Source: Burkholderiaceae bacterium
GTDB lineage: Bacteria; Pseudomonadota; Gammaproteobacteria; Burkholderiales; Burkholderiaceae_C
Assembly: GCA_019745555.1 (NCBI GenBank)
Contig: JAIESX010000027.1
Coordinates: 1-64,000 of the forward strand
DNA: 64,000 nt
Reading direction: 5' to 3'
A program made the translations under genes and the position numbers. Shown here piece by piece: positions 29,555 through 45,664 of this stretch. Within the stretch, counting starts at the first letter, position 1. Each line of letters begins with the position of its first letter. The notes beneath the pieces are model-generated. The model did no database searches, had not been told where the DNA came from, and was given only the letters and a program-made list of their open reading frames with translations.

Positions 29555-30813
29555 GTGCAAAGCCGGCTCTGACCGCAAATCGCCTATCGACCTCAGCGGC
29601 ACACCCGGACAAGGTGGGTGCCTGGGTGGTGATAGGTGCGGGGGTTAGTGCGGCCCTGCATGTGGGCAAGCTCTCGCCGGCCCTGCCGGCGCTCGGTGAC
29701 GCGCTGGGCATCTCGCTGCTCCAGGCCGGCTTTCTGCTGTCACTGGTGCAGCTGGCCGGCATGACCCTGGGCCTGCTGGTCGGGCTCTCGGCCGACACCC
29801 TTGGGCTGAAGCGCAGCATGGTCGTGGGGCTGCTGCTGCTGACCGTGGCCTCGTTGCTGGGTGGCTGGGCGCGTGATGCCCAGGCCTTGCTGGTTCTGCG
29901 CGCGGTGGAGGGGCTGGGTTTCCTGCTGGTTTCCATGCCTGCGCCCAGCCTGATCCGGCAGCTGGTGCCGCCTGAGCGCATGAGTGCGATGCTGGGCTTG
30001 TGGGGGGCCTATATGCCATTGGGTACAGCACTGGCACTGTTGTGCGGGCCACTGGTGATCGCGCTGGCGGGCTGGGAATTCTGGTGGTGGTTGCTGGCAG
30101 CCCTGACCCTGCTCATGGCAGGCGGCGTGCTGAAAAGGGTGCCCTCAGATCGGCAGCGCAGGTTGGCGGCCCAGCCGTCCCCGGGTGCTGTGTCTGGCTG
30201 GTGGGGTCGTCTGCGCCAGACCCTGCGTGCGCCGGGGCCCTGGCTGGTGGCCTTGAGCTTTGCGGTGTACTCTGGGCAGTGGCTGGCGGTCATCGGTTTC
30301 CTGCCCACGATCTACGCGCAAGCCGGTGTGGCGGGCGGCCTGAGTGCCGTGCTGACCGCGCTGGTGGCCGGCGTCAACATGGTGGGCAATATCGCCTCGG
30401 GTCGTCTGCTGGGGCGTGGCGTCCCGCCACAGTGGCTGCTCTACGTCGGCTTTGGCATCATGGGGCTGGGCACGCTGCTGGCCTTCTTTGTGTGGCCGCT
30501 CTCACCGCATGGAGAGGGGCTGCCGTCCGTGTTGCGTTTCCTGGCAGTCCTATTGTTCTCCATGCTGGGGGGCATGATTCCCGGGACCTTGTTCTCCCTT
30601 GCCGTGCGCCTGGCGCCCGGTGAAGGGACGGTGTCCACCACCGTGGGCTGGATGCAGCAATGGGCATCGATCGGGCAATTCGCCGGGCCGCCGCTCGTGG
30701 CCTGGGTGGCCAGTCAGATGGGCGGCTGGCACTGGACCTGGCTGGTGACTGGCACGTGCTCGCTCGTCGGGCTGTGGCTGGCCAGGCAGCTGGGTCGCAG
30801 GAGTGCGCCATGA
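29551..30813 (+). CDS. MFS transporter (CynX/NimT-like)
   Basis: About 12 TM, MFS-like repeats; start ATG 29551. Confidence 0.85.
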   Translation: MSAKPALTANRLSTSAAHPDKVGAWVVIGAGVSAALHVGKLSPALPALGDALGISLLQAGFLLSLVQLAGMTLGLLVGLSADTLGLKRSMVVGLLLLTVASLLGGWARDAQALLVLRAVEGLGFLLVSMPAPSLIRQLVPPERMSAMLGLWGAYMPLGTALALLCGPLVIALAGWEFWWWLLAALTLLMAGGVLKRVPSDRQRRLAAQPSPGAVSGWWGRLRQTLRAPGPWLVALSFAVYSGQWLAVIGFLPTIYAQAGVAGGLSAVLTALVAGVNMVGNIASGRLLGRGVPPQWLLYVGFGIMGLGTLLAFFVWPLSPHGEGLPSVLRFLAVLLFSMLGGMIPGTLFSLAVRLAPGEGTVSTTVGWMQQWASIGQFAGPPLVAWVASQMGGWHWTWLVTGTCSLVGLWLARQLGRRSAP

Positions 30814-31400
30814 GCACAAAGGCGGACATCCCTGCCGAGTTGCACGACACGGTGTGTCGCGACATGCAGGTCTGGCTCGAGCGGGCCGTGATCGGCCTCA
30901 ATCTATGCCCTTTCGCCAAGAGCGTGCATGTCAAAGGACAGATCCGTTGGGTCGTCAGTGCTGCACGTGACGCGCAGGCCTTGCGTGAGGACCTGCGCCA
31001 GGCGTTGCTGGCCCTGGTTGCCAGCGATCCTGCGCAGACAGACACCACGCTGCTGATGGCGCCCTGGTGTCTGGCCGACTTTCTGGACTTCAACGATTTC
31101 CTCGGCGAGGCCGATGCCGTGCTGGACGAGCTGGACCTGCAGGGTACGCTGCAGATCGCCAGCTTTCACCCGGATTTCCAGTTCGCCGGTACGATACCGG
31201 ACGACATCACCAACTACAGCAACCGCGCGCCTTATCCCACTCTGCACCTGTTGCGCGAGGCGAGCATTGACCGCGCGGTGGAAGCATTTCCGGAGGCTGA
31301 GGCCATCTATGAGCACAATATGCAGTGCCTGCGTGAGCTGGGGCCGGCGGGCTGGCAGGCCCTGGACGTACGCCGCAACGTGAAGGACGATCTGCCGTGA
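30810..31400 (+). CDS. DUF1415 family protein
   Basis: WLERAVIGLNLCPFAKSVHVKGQIRWVVS, DFNDFLGEAD, SFHPDFQFAGT. Confidence 0.85.
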   Translation: MSTKADIPAELHDTVCRDMQVWLERAVIGLNLCPFAKSVHVKGQIRWVVSAARDAQALREDLRQALLALVASDPAQTDTTLLMAPWCLADFLDFNDFLGEADAVLDELDLQGTLQIASFHPDFQFAGTIPDDITNYSNRAPYPTLHLLREASIDRAVEAFPEAEAIYEHNMQCLRELGPAGWQALDVRRNVKDDLP

Positions 31401-32311
31401 AGTCCGCAACCAAGAAGCCTTCCCCTGGTGCTGTGCGCGACGTGGCCGAGGAGCTGGGTTTGCGCGAGGGTCAGTCGCTCGAGCTGCTCAAGGAGCTGCA
31501 CATCCTCACGCGCGAGGGCAAGCTCAACCAGGACAGCCGGCGCAAGCTCAAGCAGGTCTATCACCTCTACCGCTTCATCGAGGAACTGTTGCAGGAGCTT
31601 GCGCCCGCTTCGGGAGACGGCGCGGGCCTGACGCTGGCCGATCACGGGGCTGGCAAGTCCTATCTGGGCTTCATCGTCTACGACCTCTACTTCCGCCAGC
31701 ATGCCGCCGGCCGGGTCTACGGTATCGAGACGCGCGCCGAGCTGGTGCAGAAGTCGCGCGAACTGGCGCAACACCTGGGCTTCGAGCGTATGAGTTTTCT
31801 CAACCTCAGCGTGGCCGAATCCATGCAGTCGCAGGAACTGCCGGAGCGTATCGATGTGGTCACGGCCCTGCATGCGTGCGACACGGCGACGGACGACGCC
31901 ATCGCCTTCGGCCTGCAGAAGCAGGCGCGGGCCATGGTGCTGGTGCCCTGCTGTCAGGCCGAGGTGGCGCGCGCGCTGAACGCGGGCAAGGCGCTGTCCC
32001 TGTCACGCACGCCGCTGGCCGAGCTCTGGCGCCATCCCCTGCACACGCGTGAGCTCGGCAGCCAGATCACCAATGTCCTGCGCTGTCTTTACCTGGAGGC
32101 CATGGGCTACCAGGTCACGGTCACGGAACTCGTGGGCTGGGAGCACAGTCTCAAGAACGAGCTGATCCTGGCGCGCTACACCGGGCAGCGCAAGCGGGCT
32201 GCCGCCCAGCGCCTGCGTGCCATACTGGAGCAGTTCGGTCTGGAGAATCTGCTGCAAAGCCGTTTCCGCTTGCCCGAAGGTCAACCGCCGCTGCGTGATG
32301 GCGTTGCATGA
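31397..32311 (+). CDS. Class I SAM-dependent methyltransferase
   Basis: LTLADHGAGKSYLGFIVYDL, VTALHACDTATDDAI, PCCQAEVARAL. Confidence 0.83.
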   Translation: MKSATKKPSPGAVRDVAEELGLREGQSLELLKELHILTREGKLNQDSRRKLKQVYHLYRFIEELLQELAPASGDGAGLTLADHGAGKSYLGFIVYDLYFRQHAAGRVYGIETRAELVQKSRELAQHLGFERMSFLNLSVAESMQSQELPERIDVVTALHACDTATDDAIAFGLQKQARAMVLVPCCQAEVARALNAGKALSLSRTPLAELWRHPLHTRELGSQITNVLRCLYLEAMGYQVTVTELVGWEHSLKNELILARYTGQRKRAAAQRLRAILEQFGLENLLQSRFRLPEGQPPLRDGVA

Positions 32312-32355
32312 AGAGTCGGCGCAGGGTCTGCGCCATGTTTGATAGAGGTCGAATC

Positions 32356-32814
32356 ATGATGCGAATTTGGATGTATCTGCCCGCCCTGCTGCTGGCCGGA
32401 TGCGCCACCAGCAGCCCGGACGTGATCCAGCGCGGCGATGCCCAGCGGCTGTCGACCGTGGTCGACGCTGTGGTGCTCTCGGTGCGGGCCGTCACGGTCG
32501 AAGGCAGCCAGTCCGGCGTCGGGGCCGCCGCCGGTGGTGCGGTGGGCGGCATTGCCGGCTATGGTGCGGGCAGCAGCCAGCGCGAGGCCCAGGTCATCGG
32601 CATCGTGGGTGCAGTGGCGGGTGCGGTAGCAGGTAATGTGATCGAGCGGGCTGGCACGCGTGAAGAAGCCTACGAGATCCTGGTGCAGCTCAAGAATGGT
32701 GAGCGGCGTGCGATCGTCCAGGCCAAGGGTGCCGAGGTGTTCGAACCCGGTGAGGCCGTGATCCTGATCACCACCAGTGGCAAGGTGCGCGTGGCCAAGG
32801 CTCCGAAGATGTAA
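32356..32814 (+). CDS. Glycine-zipper 2TM outer-membrane lipoprotein (SlyB-like)
   Basis: Lipobox LLLAGCATS; GVGAAAGGAVGGIAGYGAGSS glycine zipper. Confidence 0.85.
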   Translation: MMRIWMYLPALLLAGCATSSPDVIQRGDAQRLSTVVDAVVLSVRAVTVEGSQSGVGAAAGGAVGGIAGYGAGSSQREAQVIGIVGAVAGAVAGNVIERAGTREEAYEILVQLKNGERRAIVQAKGAEVFEPGEAVILITTSGKVRVAKAPKM

Positions 32815-32815
32815 G

Positions 32816-32865
32816 TTAATCGGGGCCAGATTGGCCCTATGATGCGGCGGACTTCACTGCCGCAT
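32816..32865 (+). repeat. RAYT-proximal hairpins (left end)
   Basis: GGGCCA-GAT-TGGCCC (32823-32837) and ATGCGGC-N10-GCCGCAT (32842-32865). Confidence 0.6.
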
Positions 32866-32869
32866 CGCC

Positions 32870-33556
32870 ATGGCCCGTCTGCCCCGTCTCAGCATTCCCG
32901 GTTACCCGCACCACGTGGTCCAGCGGGGCAACAACCGCCAGGCCATCTTTCTGGATTCGACAGACCGCCAGCAGATGCTGGAATTACTGGAGACGCAGGC
33001 CCGGCAGTTTGATGTGGCCATCCATGCCTATGTGCTCATGGACAACCACTTCCATCTGCTGCTGACCCCGCAGACGGTCGAGGGGCTGTCCCGGATGATG
33101 CAGGCCGTGGGCCGGCGTTACGTGCGCTACTTCAATGATCGTCACGGACGCAGCGGCACGCTCTGGGAAGGGCGCTACCGGTCCACCTTGATCGATGCGC
33201 AGGCCTATCTGCTGGCCTGCATGTGCTACATCGATCTGAACCCGGTGCGTGCGGGTCTCGTGGGGCAGGCGCGGGACTACGCCTGGTCCAGTCATGCCCA
33301 TTACGCCGGCTTGCGCAGCGACCGGCTGATCAGCCCCCATCCGCTTTACTGGCAACTGGGAAATACGCCGTTCGCGCGCGAAGCAGCCTATGCCCGCCTG
33401 GTGCAGGAGGGGCTGACCGCCGCCTGCCAGCAGGAACTGACCGACTCGGTCCTCAAGGGCTGGGCTTTGGGCGGCGCTGACTTCCTTGCAGAGCTGCAGA
33501 AAAAGACCGAGCGCCGGCTGAGCAGGTCCAAGCCCGGCAGGCCTGTGAAATCCTAG
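32870..33556 (+). mobile_element. REP-associated tyrosine transposase (Y1_Tnp, RAYT)
   Basis: MARLPRLSIPGYPHHVVQRGNNRQAIF, HAYVLMDNHFHLLLTP HUH motif, YRSTLIDAQAYLLACMCYIDLNPVRAG. Confidence 0.93.
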
Positions 33557-33655
33557 CGACCAGCGCGGGCCTTGGCCCCCGACTCGGTGGCAAGGCGGTC
33601 CGCTGTCATCCATTTAATATGTCCCCAATTAAATTCACTTGAATTGATGGTCTGA

Positions 33656-33680
33656 TTAATGGGGTTCTGACCCCTATTAT
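33656..33680 (+). repeat. RAYT-distal REP-like palindrome (right end)
   Basis: TTAATGGGGTTCTGACCCCTATTAT, containing GGGGT-tctg-ACCCC. Confidence 0.6.
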
Positions 33681-33745
33681 TTTGCTGGTAAAAGTTGTTG
33701 CGCTGCACTATCCTTACGACCCCTGTGAAATTTTAGGAGTGCGCC

Positions 33746-38464
<4,719 letters not shown>

Positions 38465-38487
38465 GACCAAGGACGAAGGAATACATC

Positions 38488-39954
38488 ATGGGTAAAGTCA
38501 CCGGCTTCATGGAGTACGAGCGCCTGGAAGAGGGCTACGAGCCCGTCGCCAAGCGCGTCAAGAACTACAAGGAATTCGTCATCGGCCTCACCGACGAGCA
38601 GGCCAAGGTCCAGGGCGCGCGTTGCATGGACTGCGGCACGCCCTTCTGCAACAGCGGCTGTCCCGTCAACAACATCATTCCGGACTTCAACGACCTGGTC
38701 TACCAGGGCGACTGGAAGAACGCGATCGAGGTGCTGCACAGCACCAACAACTTCCCGGACTTCACGGGCCGGGTCTGCCCTGCACCGTGCGAGGCGGCCT
38801 GCACGCTGAACATCAACAACGATGCCGTGGGCATCAAGTCCATCGAGCACGCCATCATCGACAAGGCCTGGGAGCAGGGTTGGGTGAAGCCGCAACCTGC
38901 GGCTATGAAGACGGGCAAGAAAGTCGCCATCGTCGGCTCCGGCCCCGCCGGCATGGCCGCAGCCCAGCAGCTGGCGCGCGCCGGTCATGCCGTGACCGTG
39001 TACGAGAAGAACGACACCATCGGCGGCCTGCTGCGCTTCGGCATCCCGGACTTCAAGTTCGACAAGGGCCATATCGACCGTCGCGTCAAGCAGATGGAAG
39101 CCGAAGGCGTGGTCTTCAAGACCAATACCATGGTCGGCGAACTGCCCAAGGGCTCCAAGGTCACCAACTGGGCCAAGGACACGGTCAGCCCGGAGCAACT
39201 GAAGAAGGATTTCGACGCCGTGCTGCTGGCCGGTGGTGCCGAGCAGTCGCGCGATCTGCCGGTGCCGGGCCGCGATCTCGATGGCATTCACTTCGCCATG
39301 GAGTTCCTGCCCATGCAGAACCGCGTTAACGCGGGTGGCAAGGTCCAGGACCAGATCATGGCCACGGGCAAGCATGTCATCGTGATCGGTGGCGGCGACA
39401 CGGGCTCGGACTGTGTGGGCACGAGCAACCGCCATGGCGCGGCCAGCGTGACCCAGTTCGAGGTCATGCCCCAACCGCCCGAGCAGGAGAACAAGCCCCT
39501 GGTCTGGCCCTACTGGCCGCTCAAGCTGCGCACCAGCTCCAGCCACGAGGAGGGCTGCGTGCGCGAGTTCGCTATCTCCACCAAGGAGTTCATGGGCAAG
39601 GACGGCAAGGTCACCGGGCTGAAGACCGTGCACGTGGAGTTCAAGGACGGCAAGTTCGTCGAAATCCCGGGTACCGAGAAGGAGTACAAGGCCGACCTCG
39701 TGCTGCTGGCCATGGGCTTCGTGAGCCCGGTGGCCACCATCCTCGACGGCTTCGGTGTGGACAAGGATGCGCGCGGCAACGCCAGGGCCAGCACCGAGGC
39801 TGTGGGCGGATACGCCACCAACGTGCCCAAGGTCTTTGCGGCCGGCGATGTACGCCGCGGGCAGAGTCTGGTGGTGTGGGCGATCCGCGAAGGCCGCCAG
39901 GCCGCCCGCGCGGTTGATGAGTTCCTCATGGGGTCGAGCAGCCTCCCACGCTAG
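38488..39954 (+). CDS. gltD: Glutamate synthase small subunit
   Basis: [50 protein letters not shown]. Confidence 0.97.
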   Translation: MGKVTGFMEYERLEEGYEPVAKRVKNYKEFVIGLTDEQAKVQGARCMDCGTPFCNSGCPVNNIIPDFNDLVYQGDWKNAIEVLHSTNNFPDFTGRVCPAPCEAACTLNINNDAVGIKSIEHAIIDKAWEQGWVKPQPAAMKTGKKVAIVGSGPAGMAAAQQLARAGHAVTVYEKNDTIGGLLRFGIPDFKFDKGHIDRRVKQMEAEGVVFKTNTMVGELPKGSKVTNWAKDTVSPEQLKKDFDAVLLAGGAEQSRDLPVPGRDLDGIHFAMEFLPMQNRVNAGGKVQDQIMATGKHVIVIGGGDTGSDCVGTSNRHGAASVTQFEVMPQPPEQENKPLVWPYWPLKLRTSSSHEEGCVREFAISTKEFMGKDGKVTGLKTVHVEFKDGKFVEIPGTEKEYKADLVLLAMGFVSPVATILDGFGVDKDARGNARASTEAVGGYATNVPKVFAAGDVRRGQSLVVWAIREGRQAARAVDEFLMGSSSLPR

Positions 39955-40063
39955 GCGGCCCTCCCGGATCGCCCGATGGGCTCGAGTACACCGCCGCGCT
40001 GAGTGTTGGCGTCACCGTCCTGCAAAGCCGCACTCGCGGGGCGGTGTCGCGCGATGCCTTATG

Positions 40064-40099
40064 ATGCAAAAGCCGGATCCCGCCGGCTTTTGCATTTTT
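40064..40099 (+). terminator. Rho-independent terminator after gltBD
   Basis: ATGCAAAAGCCGG-atcccg-CCGGCTTTTGCAT (13-bp perfect stem) then TTTT. Confidence 0.85.
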
Positions 40100-40100
40100 C

Positions 40101-40916
40101 ATGACTGCATCAACTGACAACTCCCTGGTCGAACTGCGCAATGTGACCTTTGGCTACGGCGACCGGGTCATCCTTGACGACATCAGTCTCACCGTGCCGC
40201 GCGGCAAGGTCACGGCGCTCATGGGCGCCTCGGGTGGCGGCAAGACCACCGTGCTGCGCCTGATCGGCGGCCAGTACCGGGCCCAGCAGGGGCAGGTCCT
40301 GTTCGATGGCCAGGACGTGACCACGATGGCGCACACGCAGCTCTACGAAGCACGGCGTCGCATGGGCATGCTGTTCCAGTTCGGCGCGCTGTTTGCGGAC
40401 CTGAGTGTGTTCGAGAACGTCGCCTTCCCGCTGCGCGAACACACGGACCTGAGTGAGGAACTGATCCGTCACCTCGTGCTGATGAAGCTCAACGCCGTGG
40501 GCCTGCGGGGTGCGCGCGACCTCATGCCCAGCCAGGTCTCGGGCGGCATGGCGCGGCGCGTGGCGCTGGCACGGGCCATCGTGCTCGACCCGGAGCTCAT
40601 CATGTACGACGAGCCTTTCGCCGGCCTGGACCCGATCTCGCTGGGGACGGCTGCGCAGCTGATCCGCCGCCTCAACGACAGCCTGGGCGTGACCAGCATC
40701 GTGGTTTCGCACGATCTGGAGGAGACCTTCCTGATCGCCGACCAGGTCGTGATTCTGGCGAACGGCCGCATCGCGGCCCAGGGCACGCCGGAAGAGGTCA
40801 AGCGCTCCACCGATCCGCTGGTGCAGCAGTTCGTGCAGGCCCAGGCCGAGGGACCGGTGCAGTTCCATTACCCCGGCCCGACGGTCGAACAGGATTTCGG
40901 CGAGGTGGCCTCATGA
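40101..40916 (+). CDS. mlaF: Phospholipid ABC transporter ATP-binding protein MlaF
   Basis: GASGGGKTTVLRLIGGQ, VSGGMARRVALARAIVLDPELIMYDEPFAGLDP. Confidence 0.95.
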   Translation: MTASTDNSLVELRNVTFGYGDRVILDDISLTVPRGKVTALMGASGGGKTTVLRLIGGQYRAQQGQVLFDGQDVTTMAHTQLYEARRRMGMLFQFGALFADLSVFENVAFPLREHTDLSEELIRHLVLMKLNAVGLRGARDLMPSQVSGGMARRVALARAIVLDPELIMYDEPFAGLDPISLGTAAQLIRRLNDSLGVTSIVVSHDLEETFLIADQVVILANGRIAAQGTPEEVKRSTDPLVQQFVQAQAEGPVQFHYPGPTVEQDFGEVAS

Positions 40917-41695
40917 GCTGGTGGCGTCCTTCCGATGTGGGTTATGCCGTGCGCAACAAGCTGGCCGACATCGGCCATGCCACGCAACTGTTCCTGCGCC
41001 TGCTGCGCCTGGCCGGACCGACCTTCAAGCGCTTCAGTCTGGTGCGGGACCAGGTGCATTTTCTGGGCAACCATTCGCTGGCCATCATCGTGGTCTCCGG
41101 TCTCTTCGTGGGCTTCGTGCTCGGTCTGCAGGGCTACTACATCCTGGTCGACTACGGTTCGGCCGAGGCCCTGGGTCAGATGGTGGCGCTGAGTCTGGTG
41201 CGTGAGCTCGGGCCGGTGGTGGCCGCCCTGCTGTTCGCGGGCCGGGCCGGCACCTCGCTGACGGCCGAAATCGGCCTGATGAAGGCGGGTGAGCAGCTCA
41301 GTGCCATGGAGATGATGGCCGTTGATCCGATCCGGCGCATCCTGGCGCCGCGCTTCTGGGGCGGCGTGATCGCCATGCCCCTGCTGGCTGCGGTTTTCAG
41401 CGCCGTGGGCGTAATGGGGGGATGGTTCGTCGGCGTGGTGATGATCGGCGTTGATCCCGGGGCTTTCTGGAGCCAGATGCAAGGCGGTGTCGATGTCTGG
41501 CAGGATGTTGGCAATGGCGTGGTCAAGAGCATCGTGTTCGGTTTTACGGTGACCTTTGTCGCACTGCTGCAGGGTTACGAGGCGCAGGCCACGCCCGAAG
41601 GTGTCTCGAGCGCTACGACGCGCACCGTGGTGATGGCCTCGCTGGCGGTGCTGGGTCTGGACTTTGTCCTGACCGCGATGATGTTCACGATCTGA
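40913..41695 (+). CDS. mlaE: Phospholipid ABC transporter permease MlaE
   Basis: VRELGPVVAALLFAGRAGTSLTAEIGLMKAGEQLSAMEMM. Confidence 0.95.
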   Translation: MSWWRPSDVGYAVRNKLADIGHATQLFLRLLRLAGPTFKRFSLVRDQVHFLGNHSLAIIVVSGLFVGFVLGLQGYYILVDYGSAEALGQMVALSLVRELGPVVAALLFAGRAGTSLTAEIGLMKAGEQLSAMEMMAVDPIRRILAPRFWGGVIAMPLLAAVFSAVGVMGGWFVGVVMIGVDPGAFWSQMQGGVDVWQDVGNGVVKSIVFGFTVTFVALLQGYEAQATPEGVSSATTRTVVMASLAVLGLDFVLTAMMFTI

Positions 41696-41702
41696 GGAGA
41701 GT

Positions 41703-42176
41703 GTGGTGCAACGCTCAAAAAACGATGTCTGGGTGGGTCTGTTCGTGCTGATCGGTGCGGCGGCCATCCTCTTCCTGGCCCTGCAGGCCGCCAATCTGCT
41801 CAACCTGAGCTTCCAGTCCACCTACCGGGTCGAGGCACGTTTCGACAACATCGGTGGCCTCAAGCCCAAGGCGGCGGTCAAGAGCAGCGGCGTGGTGGTG
41901 GGGCGCGTGGAGTCGATCACCTTCGACGACCGGACCTTTCAGGCCCGCGTGGCGCTGGCCATGGAAAGCCGCTACAAGTTTCCCAAGGACAGCTCGCTCA
42001 AGATACTGACCAGCGGCCTGCTCGGGGACCAGTACATCGGCATCGAGGCCGGGGCCGAGGAGAAGCTGCTGGCAGCGGGTGACGTCATCGCGAGCACCCA
42101 GTCGGCCATCGTGCTCGAGAACCTCATCGGACAGTTCCTCTACAGCAAGTCAGAGGAAGGCGCCAGCAAGAAATGA
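41703..42176 (+). CDS. mlaD: MlaD, MCE-domain substrate-binding protein
   Basis: NDVWVGLFVLIGAAAILFLALQ, YRVEARFDNIGGLKPKAAVKSSGVVVGRV. Confidence 0.95.
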   Translation: MVQRSKNDVWVGLFVLIGAAAILFLALQAANLLNLSFQSTYRVEARFDNIGGLKPKAAVKSSGVVVGRVESITFDDRTFQARVALAMESRYKFPKDSSLKILTSGLLGDQYIGIEAGAEEKLLAAGDVIASTQSAIVLENLIGQFLYSKSEEGASKK

Positions 42177-42940
42177 GGTCCGGTCGTTCCTGGGCATGGC
42201 GCAACAGCGTCCAGCGCCTGTGCGCGCTTGCGCTCGGCGCATTGCTGATGACCGGGTGCGCCACAGGTCCGCAGGCCAACCCGGCGGACCCGCTGGAGCC
42301 CTGGAACCGCGGCGTCTACAAGTTCAACGATGCTGTCGACCGCGCGGTGCTCAAGCCCGTGGCTACGGCCTACCAGGACAATGTGCCCGAGATGGTGCGC
42401 AAGGGCGTGGGCAACTTCTTGGGCAATCTGGGCGATGCCTGGTCCACGGTCAACAGCGTGCTGCAGCTCAAGGGCCAGGCCGCGGCCGAGAGCTTCACGC
42501 GCTTCTGGGTCAACACCCTGATGGGCCTGGGTGGCGTGCTGGACGTGGCCAGCGAGATGGAGATCCCGCGCCACAACGAGGATTTCGGGCAGACCCTGGG
42601 GCACTGGGGTGTCGGCGCCGGTCCGTATCTGGTGCTGCCTCTGCTCGGTCCTTCGACCGTGCGGGACACGGCGGCGCTGCCGGCGGACTGGAAAGGCAAT
42701 CTGCTGACCCAGATCGAAGAGGTGCCGGTGCGCAACACGCTGACGGCGACGCGTGTGGTGCACGTGCGGGCCAGCCTGCTCAAGCAGGAAGGCCTGCTTG
42801 AAGAGGCCGCGCTCGACAAATATACTTTTCTGCGCGATGCCTACCTGCAGCATCGTCGCAACCTCGTCTATGACGGGAACCCGCCCGAAGAGCCGATGAT
42901 CGAAGAGGATTACGAGGCGGAGCCCGAACCGGCCAAATAG
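42173..42940 (+). CDS. mlaA: MlaA/VacJ lipoprotein
   Basis: Lipobox LMTGCATG; DPLEPWNRGVYKFNDAVDRAVLKPVA. Confidence 0.95.
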   Translation: MRSGRSWAWRNSVQRLCALALGALLMTGCATGPQANPADPLEPWNRGVYKFNDAVDRAVLKPVATAYQDNVPEMVRKGVGNFLGNLGDAWSTVNSVLQLKGQAAAESFTRFWVNTLMGLGGVLDVASEMEIPRHNEDFGQTLGHWGVGAGPYLVLPLLGPSTVRDTAALPADWKGNLLTQIEEVPVRNTLTATRVVHVRASLLKQEGLLEEAALDKYTFLRDAYLQHRRNLVYDGNPPEEPMIEEDYEAEPEPAK

Positions 42941-43022
42941 GACCGGCCTGTCGGCCGGATGTATTCTGGCCACGTTGAGGAAAAGCAGCCTGTGGCTGCG
43001 TTGCAAGAGGAGTGAGTTCACC

Positions 43023-43673
43023 ATGCATCGACGTCTGTTCCACCGCCTGCTGGCGGCCAGCATCACCGGCCTGATGGTCCTGGGATCGGTGTTCGCGCCA
43101 GCCCACGCTGCCGATGAGGCAGCCGATGCCATGATCCTCAAGCTCTCGAACGAAGTGCTCGACAGCATCAAGGCGGACCCGGCGATCAAGGCCGGTAATG
43201 TGGATCGCATCATCGCGCTGGTCGACAGCAAGATCATGCCGAACGTCAATTTCCAGCGCATGACGGCGTCCTCGGTCGGTCCGGGCTGGCGTCAGGCGAC
43301 CCCCGAGCAGCGTAAGCGCCTGCAGGAGGAGTACAAGATCCTGCTGGTGCGCACCTACGCCGGCGCGCTGGCCCAGGTGAATGACATGACGGTCACCGCC
43401 AAGCCCATGCGTGCCGCTCCCGAGGACAAGGAGGTCGTGGTGCGTACCGAGGTGCGCGGCCAGGGCAATCCCGAACCCATCCAGCTGGACTACCGGCTGG
43501 AAAAGACGCCCGGCGAAGGCCGCGGCTGGAAGATCTACAACCTCAACGTCATGGGCGTGTGGCTGGTCGAGACCTACCGCAGCCAGTTTGCCCAGGAGGT
43601 CAATGCCAAGGGTATCGACGGCCTGATCGCCTCGCTGGTCGAGCGCAACAAGGCCAACGCAAAGAAGGCCTGA
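43023..43673 (+). CDS. mlaC: MlaC, periplasmic phospholipid-binding protein
   Basis: KIMPNVNFQRMTASSVGPGWRQATPEQRKRLQEEYKILLVRTYAGAL. Confidence 0.94.
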   Translation: MHRRLFHRLLAASITGLMVLGSVFAPAHAADEAADAMILKLSNEVLDSIKADPAIKAGNVDRIIALVDSKIMPNVNFQRMTASSVGPGWRQATPEQRKRLQEEYKILLVRTYAGALAQVNDMTVTAKPMRAAPEDKEVVVRTEVRGQGNPEPIQLDYRLEKTPGEGRGWKIYNLNVMGVWLVETYRSQFAQEVNAKGIDGLIASLVERNKANAKKA

Positions 43674-43674
43674 G

Positions 43675-43944
43675 ATGCTGGTCCTGCCCTCCGAGTTGAC
43701 CCACAAGCAGGCCACGGCCTGCCTGCGCATGCTGGTGCAGGGCCTGCCCTCGCAGAACGGCGCTGCCGTGGTGGTTGACGCCGCATCGCTGCAGCACTTC
43801 GACTCCTCGGCCCTGTCGGTGCTGCTGGAGTTCCGGCGCGCCAGCCTGGCGCGCGGCAAGGGTTTCGAGATTCGCAACCTCAGCGCGCGCCTCGTTGATC
43901 TGGCCCGTCTCTATGGGGTGGATGGCCTGCTGCCGGCGACCTGA
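43675..43944 (+). CDS. mlaB: STAS-domain protein MlaB
   Basis: Short STAS protein (VVDAASLQHFDSSALSVLLEFRR) closing the mla cluster. Confidence 0.9.
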   Translation: MLVLPSELTHKQATACLRMLVQGLPSQNGAAVVVDAASLQHFDSSALSVLLEFRRASLARGKGFEIRNLSARLVDLARLYGVDGLLPAT

Positions 43945-43991
43945 GCGTCGCCTGCACGTGCGCAGGCGGCCCGCTAAAATGGCGGACTCCC

Positions 43992-44905
<914 letters not shown>

Positions 44906-44909
<4 letters not shown>

Positions 44910-45661
44910 ACGGCTGGCAAACCCTGCTCTACAAGGAAGTGCTGCGCTTCTGGAAGGTCAGCTTCCAGACCATCGCGGCGCCGGTGCTCACGGCCGTGCT
45001 CTACCTGCTGATCTTCGGCCACGTGCTCGAAGACCACGTCAAGGTCTACGACCGCATCAGCTACACCGCCTTCCTGATTCCGGGTCTGGTGATGATGAGC
45101 GTGCTACAGAACGCCTTTGCCAACAGCTCGTCATCGTTGATCCAGAGCAAGATCATGGGCAACCTGGTCTTCCTGCTGCTCACGCCGCTTTCGCACTGGG
45201 CCTGGTTCTTCGCCTATGTGGGCTCCTCGGTGCTGCGCGGCCTGGTTGTGGGCTCGGGCGTGCTGCTGGCCACGGTCTGGTTCACGGAGTTGACGGTGTT
45301 GTCGCCGCTGTGGGTTCTGCTGTTCGCCATCCTGGGTGCGGCTCTGCTGGGCACACTGGGTCTGATCGCCGGGCTCTGGGCCGAGAAGTTCGACCAGCTC
45401 GCAGCCTTCCAGAACTTTCTCATCATGCCCATGACCTTCCTCAGCGGCGTTTTCTACTCCATCCACTCGTTGCCGGCCTTCTGGCAGGGGGTGAGCCACC
45501 TCAATCCCTTTTTCTACATGATCGACGGCTTCCGTTACGGCTTCTTCGGCGTCAGCGACGTCTCGCCCTGGCTGAGCCTGGCCATCGTGGGCACAGCCCT
45601 GCTGGCCGTAGGCGGCCTGGCCGTGCATCTGCTGCGCATTGGCTACAAGATTCGAGGTTGA
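44906..45661 (+). CDS. ABC-2 type transporter permease
   Basis: Six TM-like segments, overlaps ATPase gene by 4 bp. Confidence 0.92.
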
Positions 45662-45664
45662 AAC

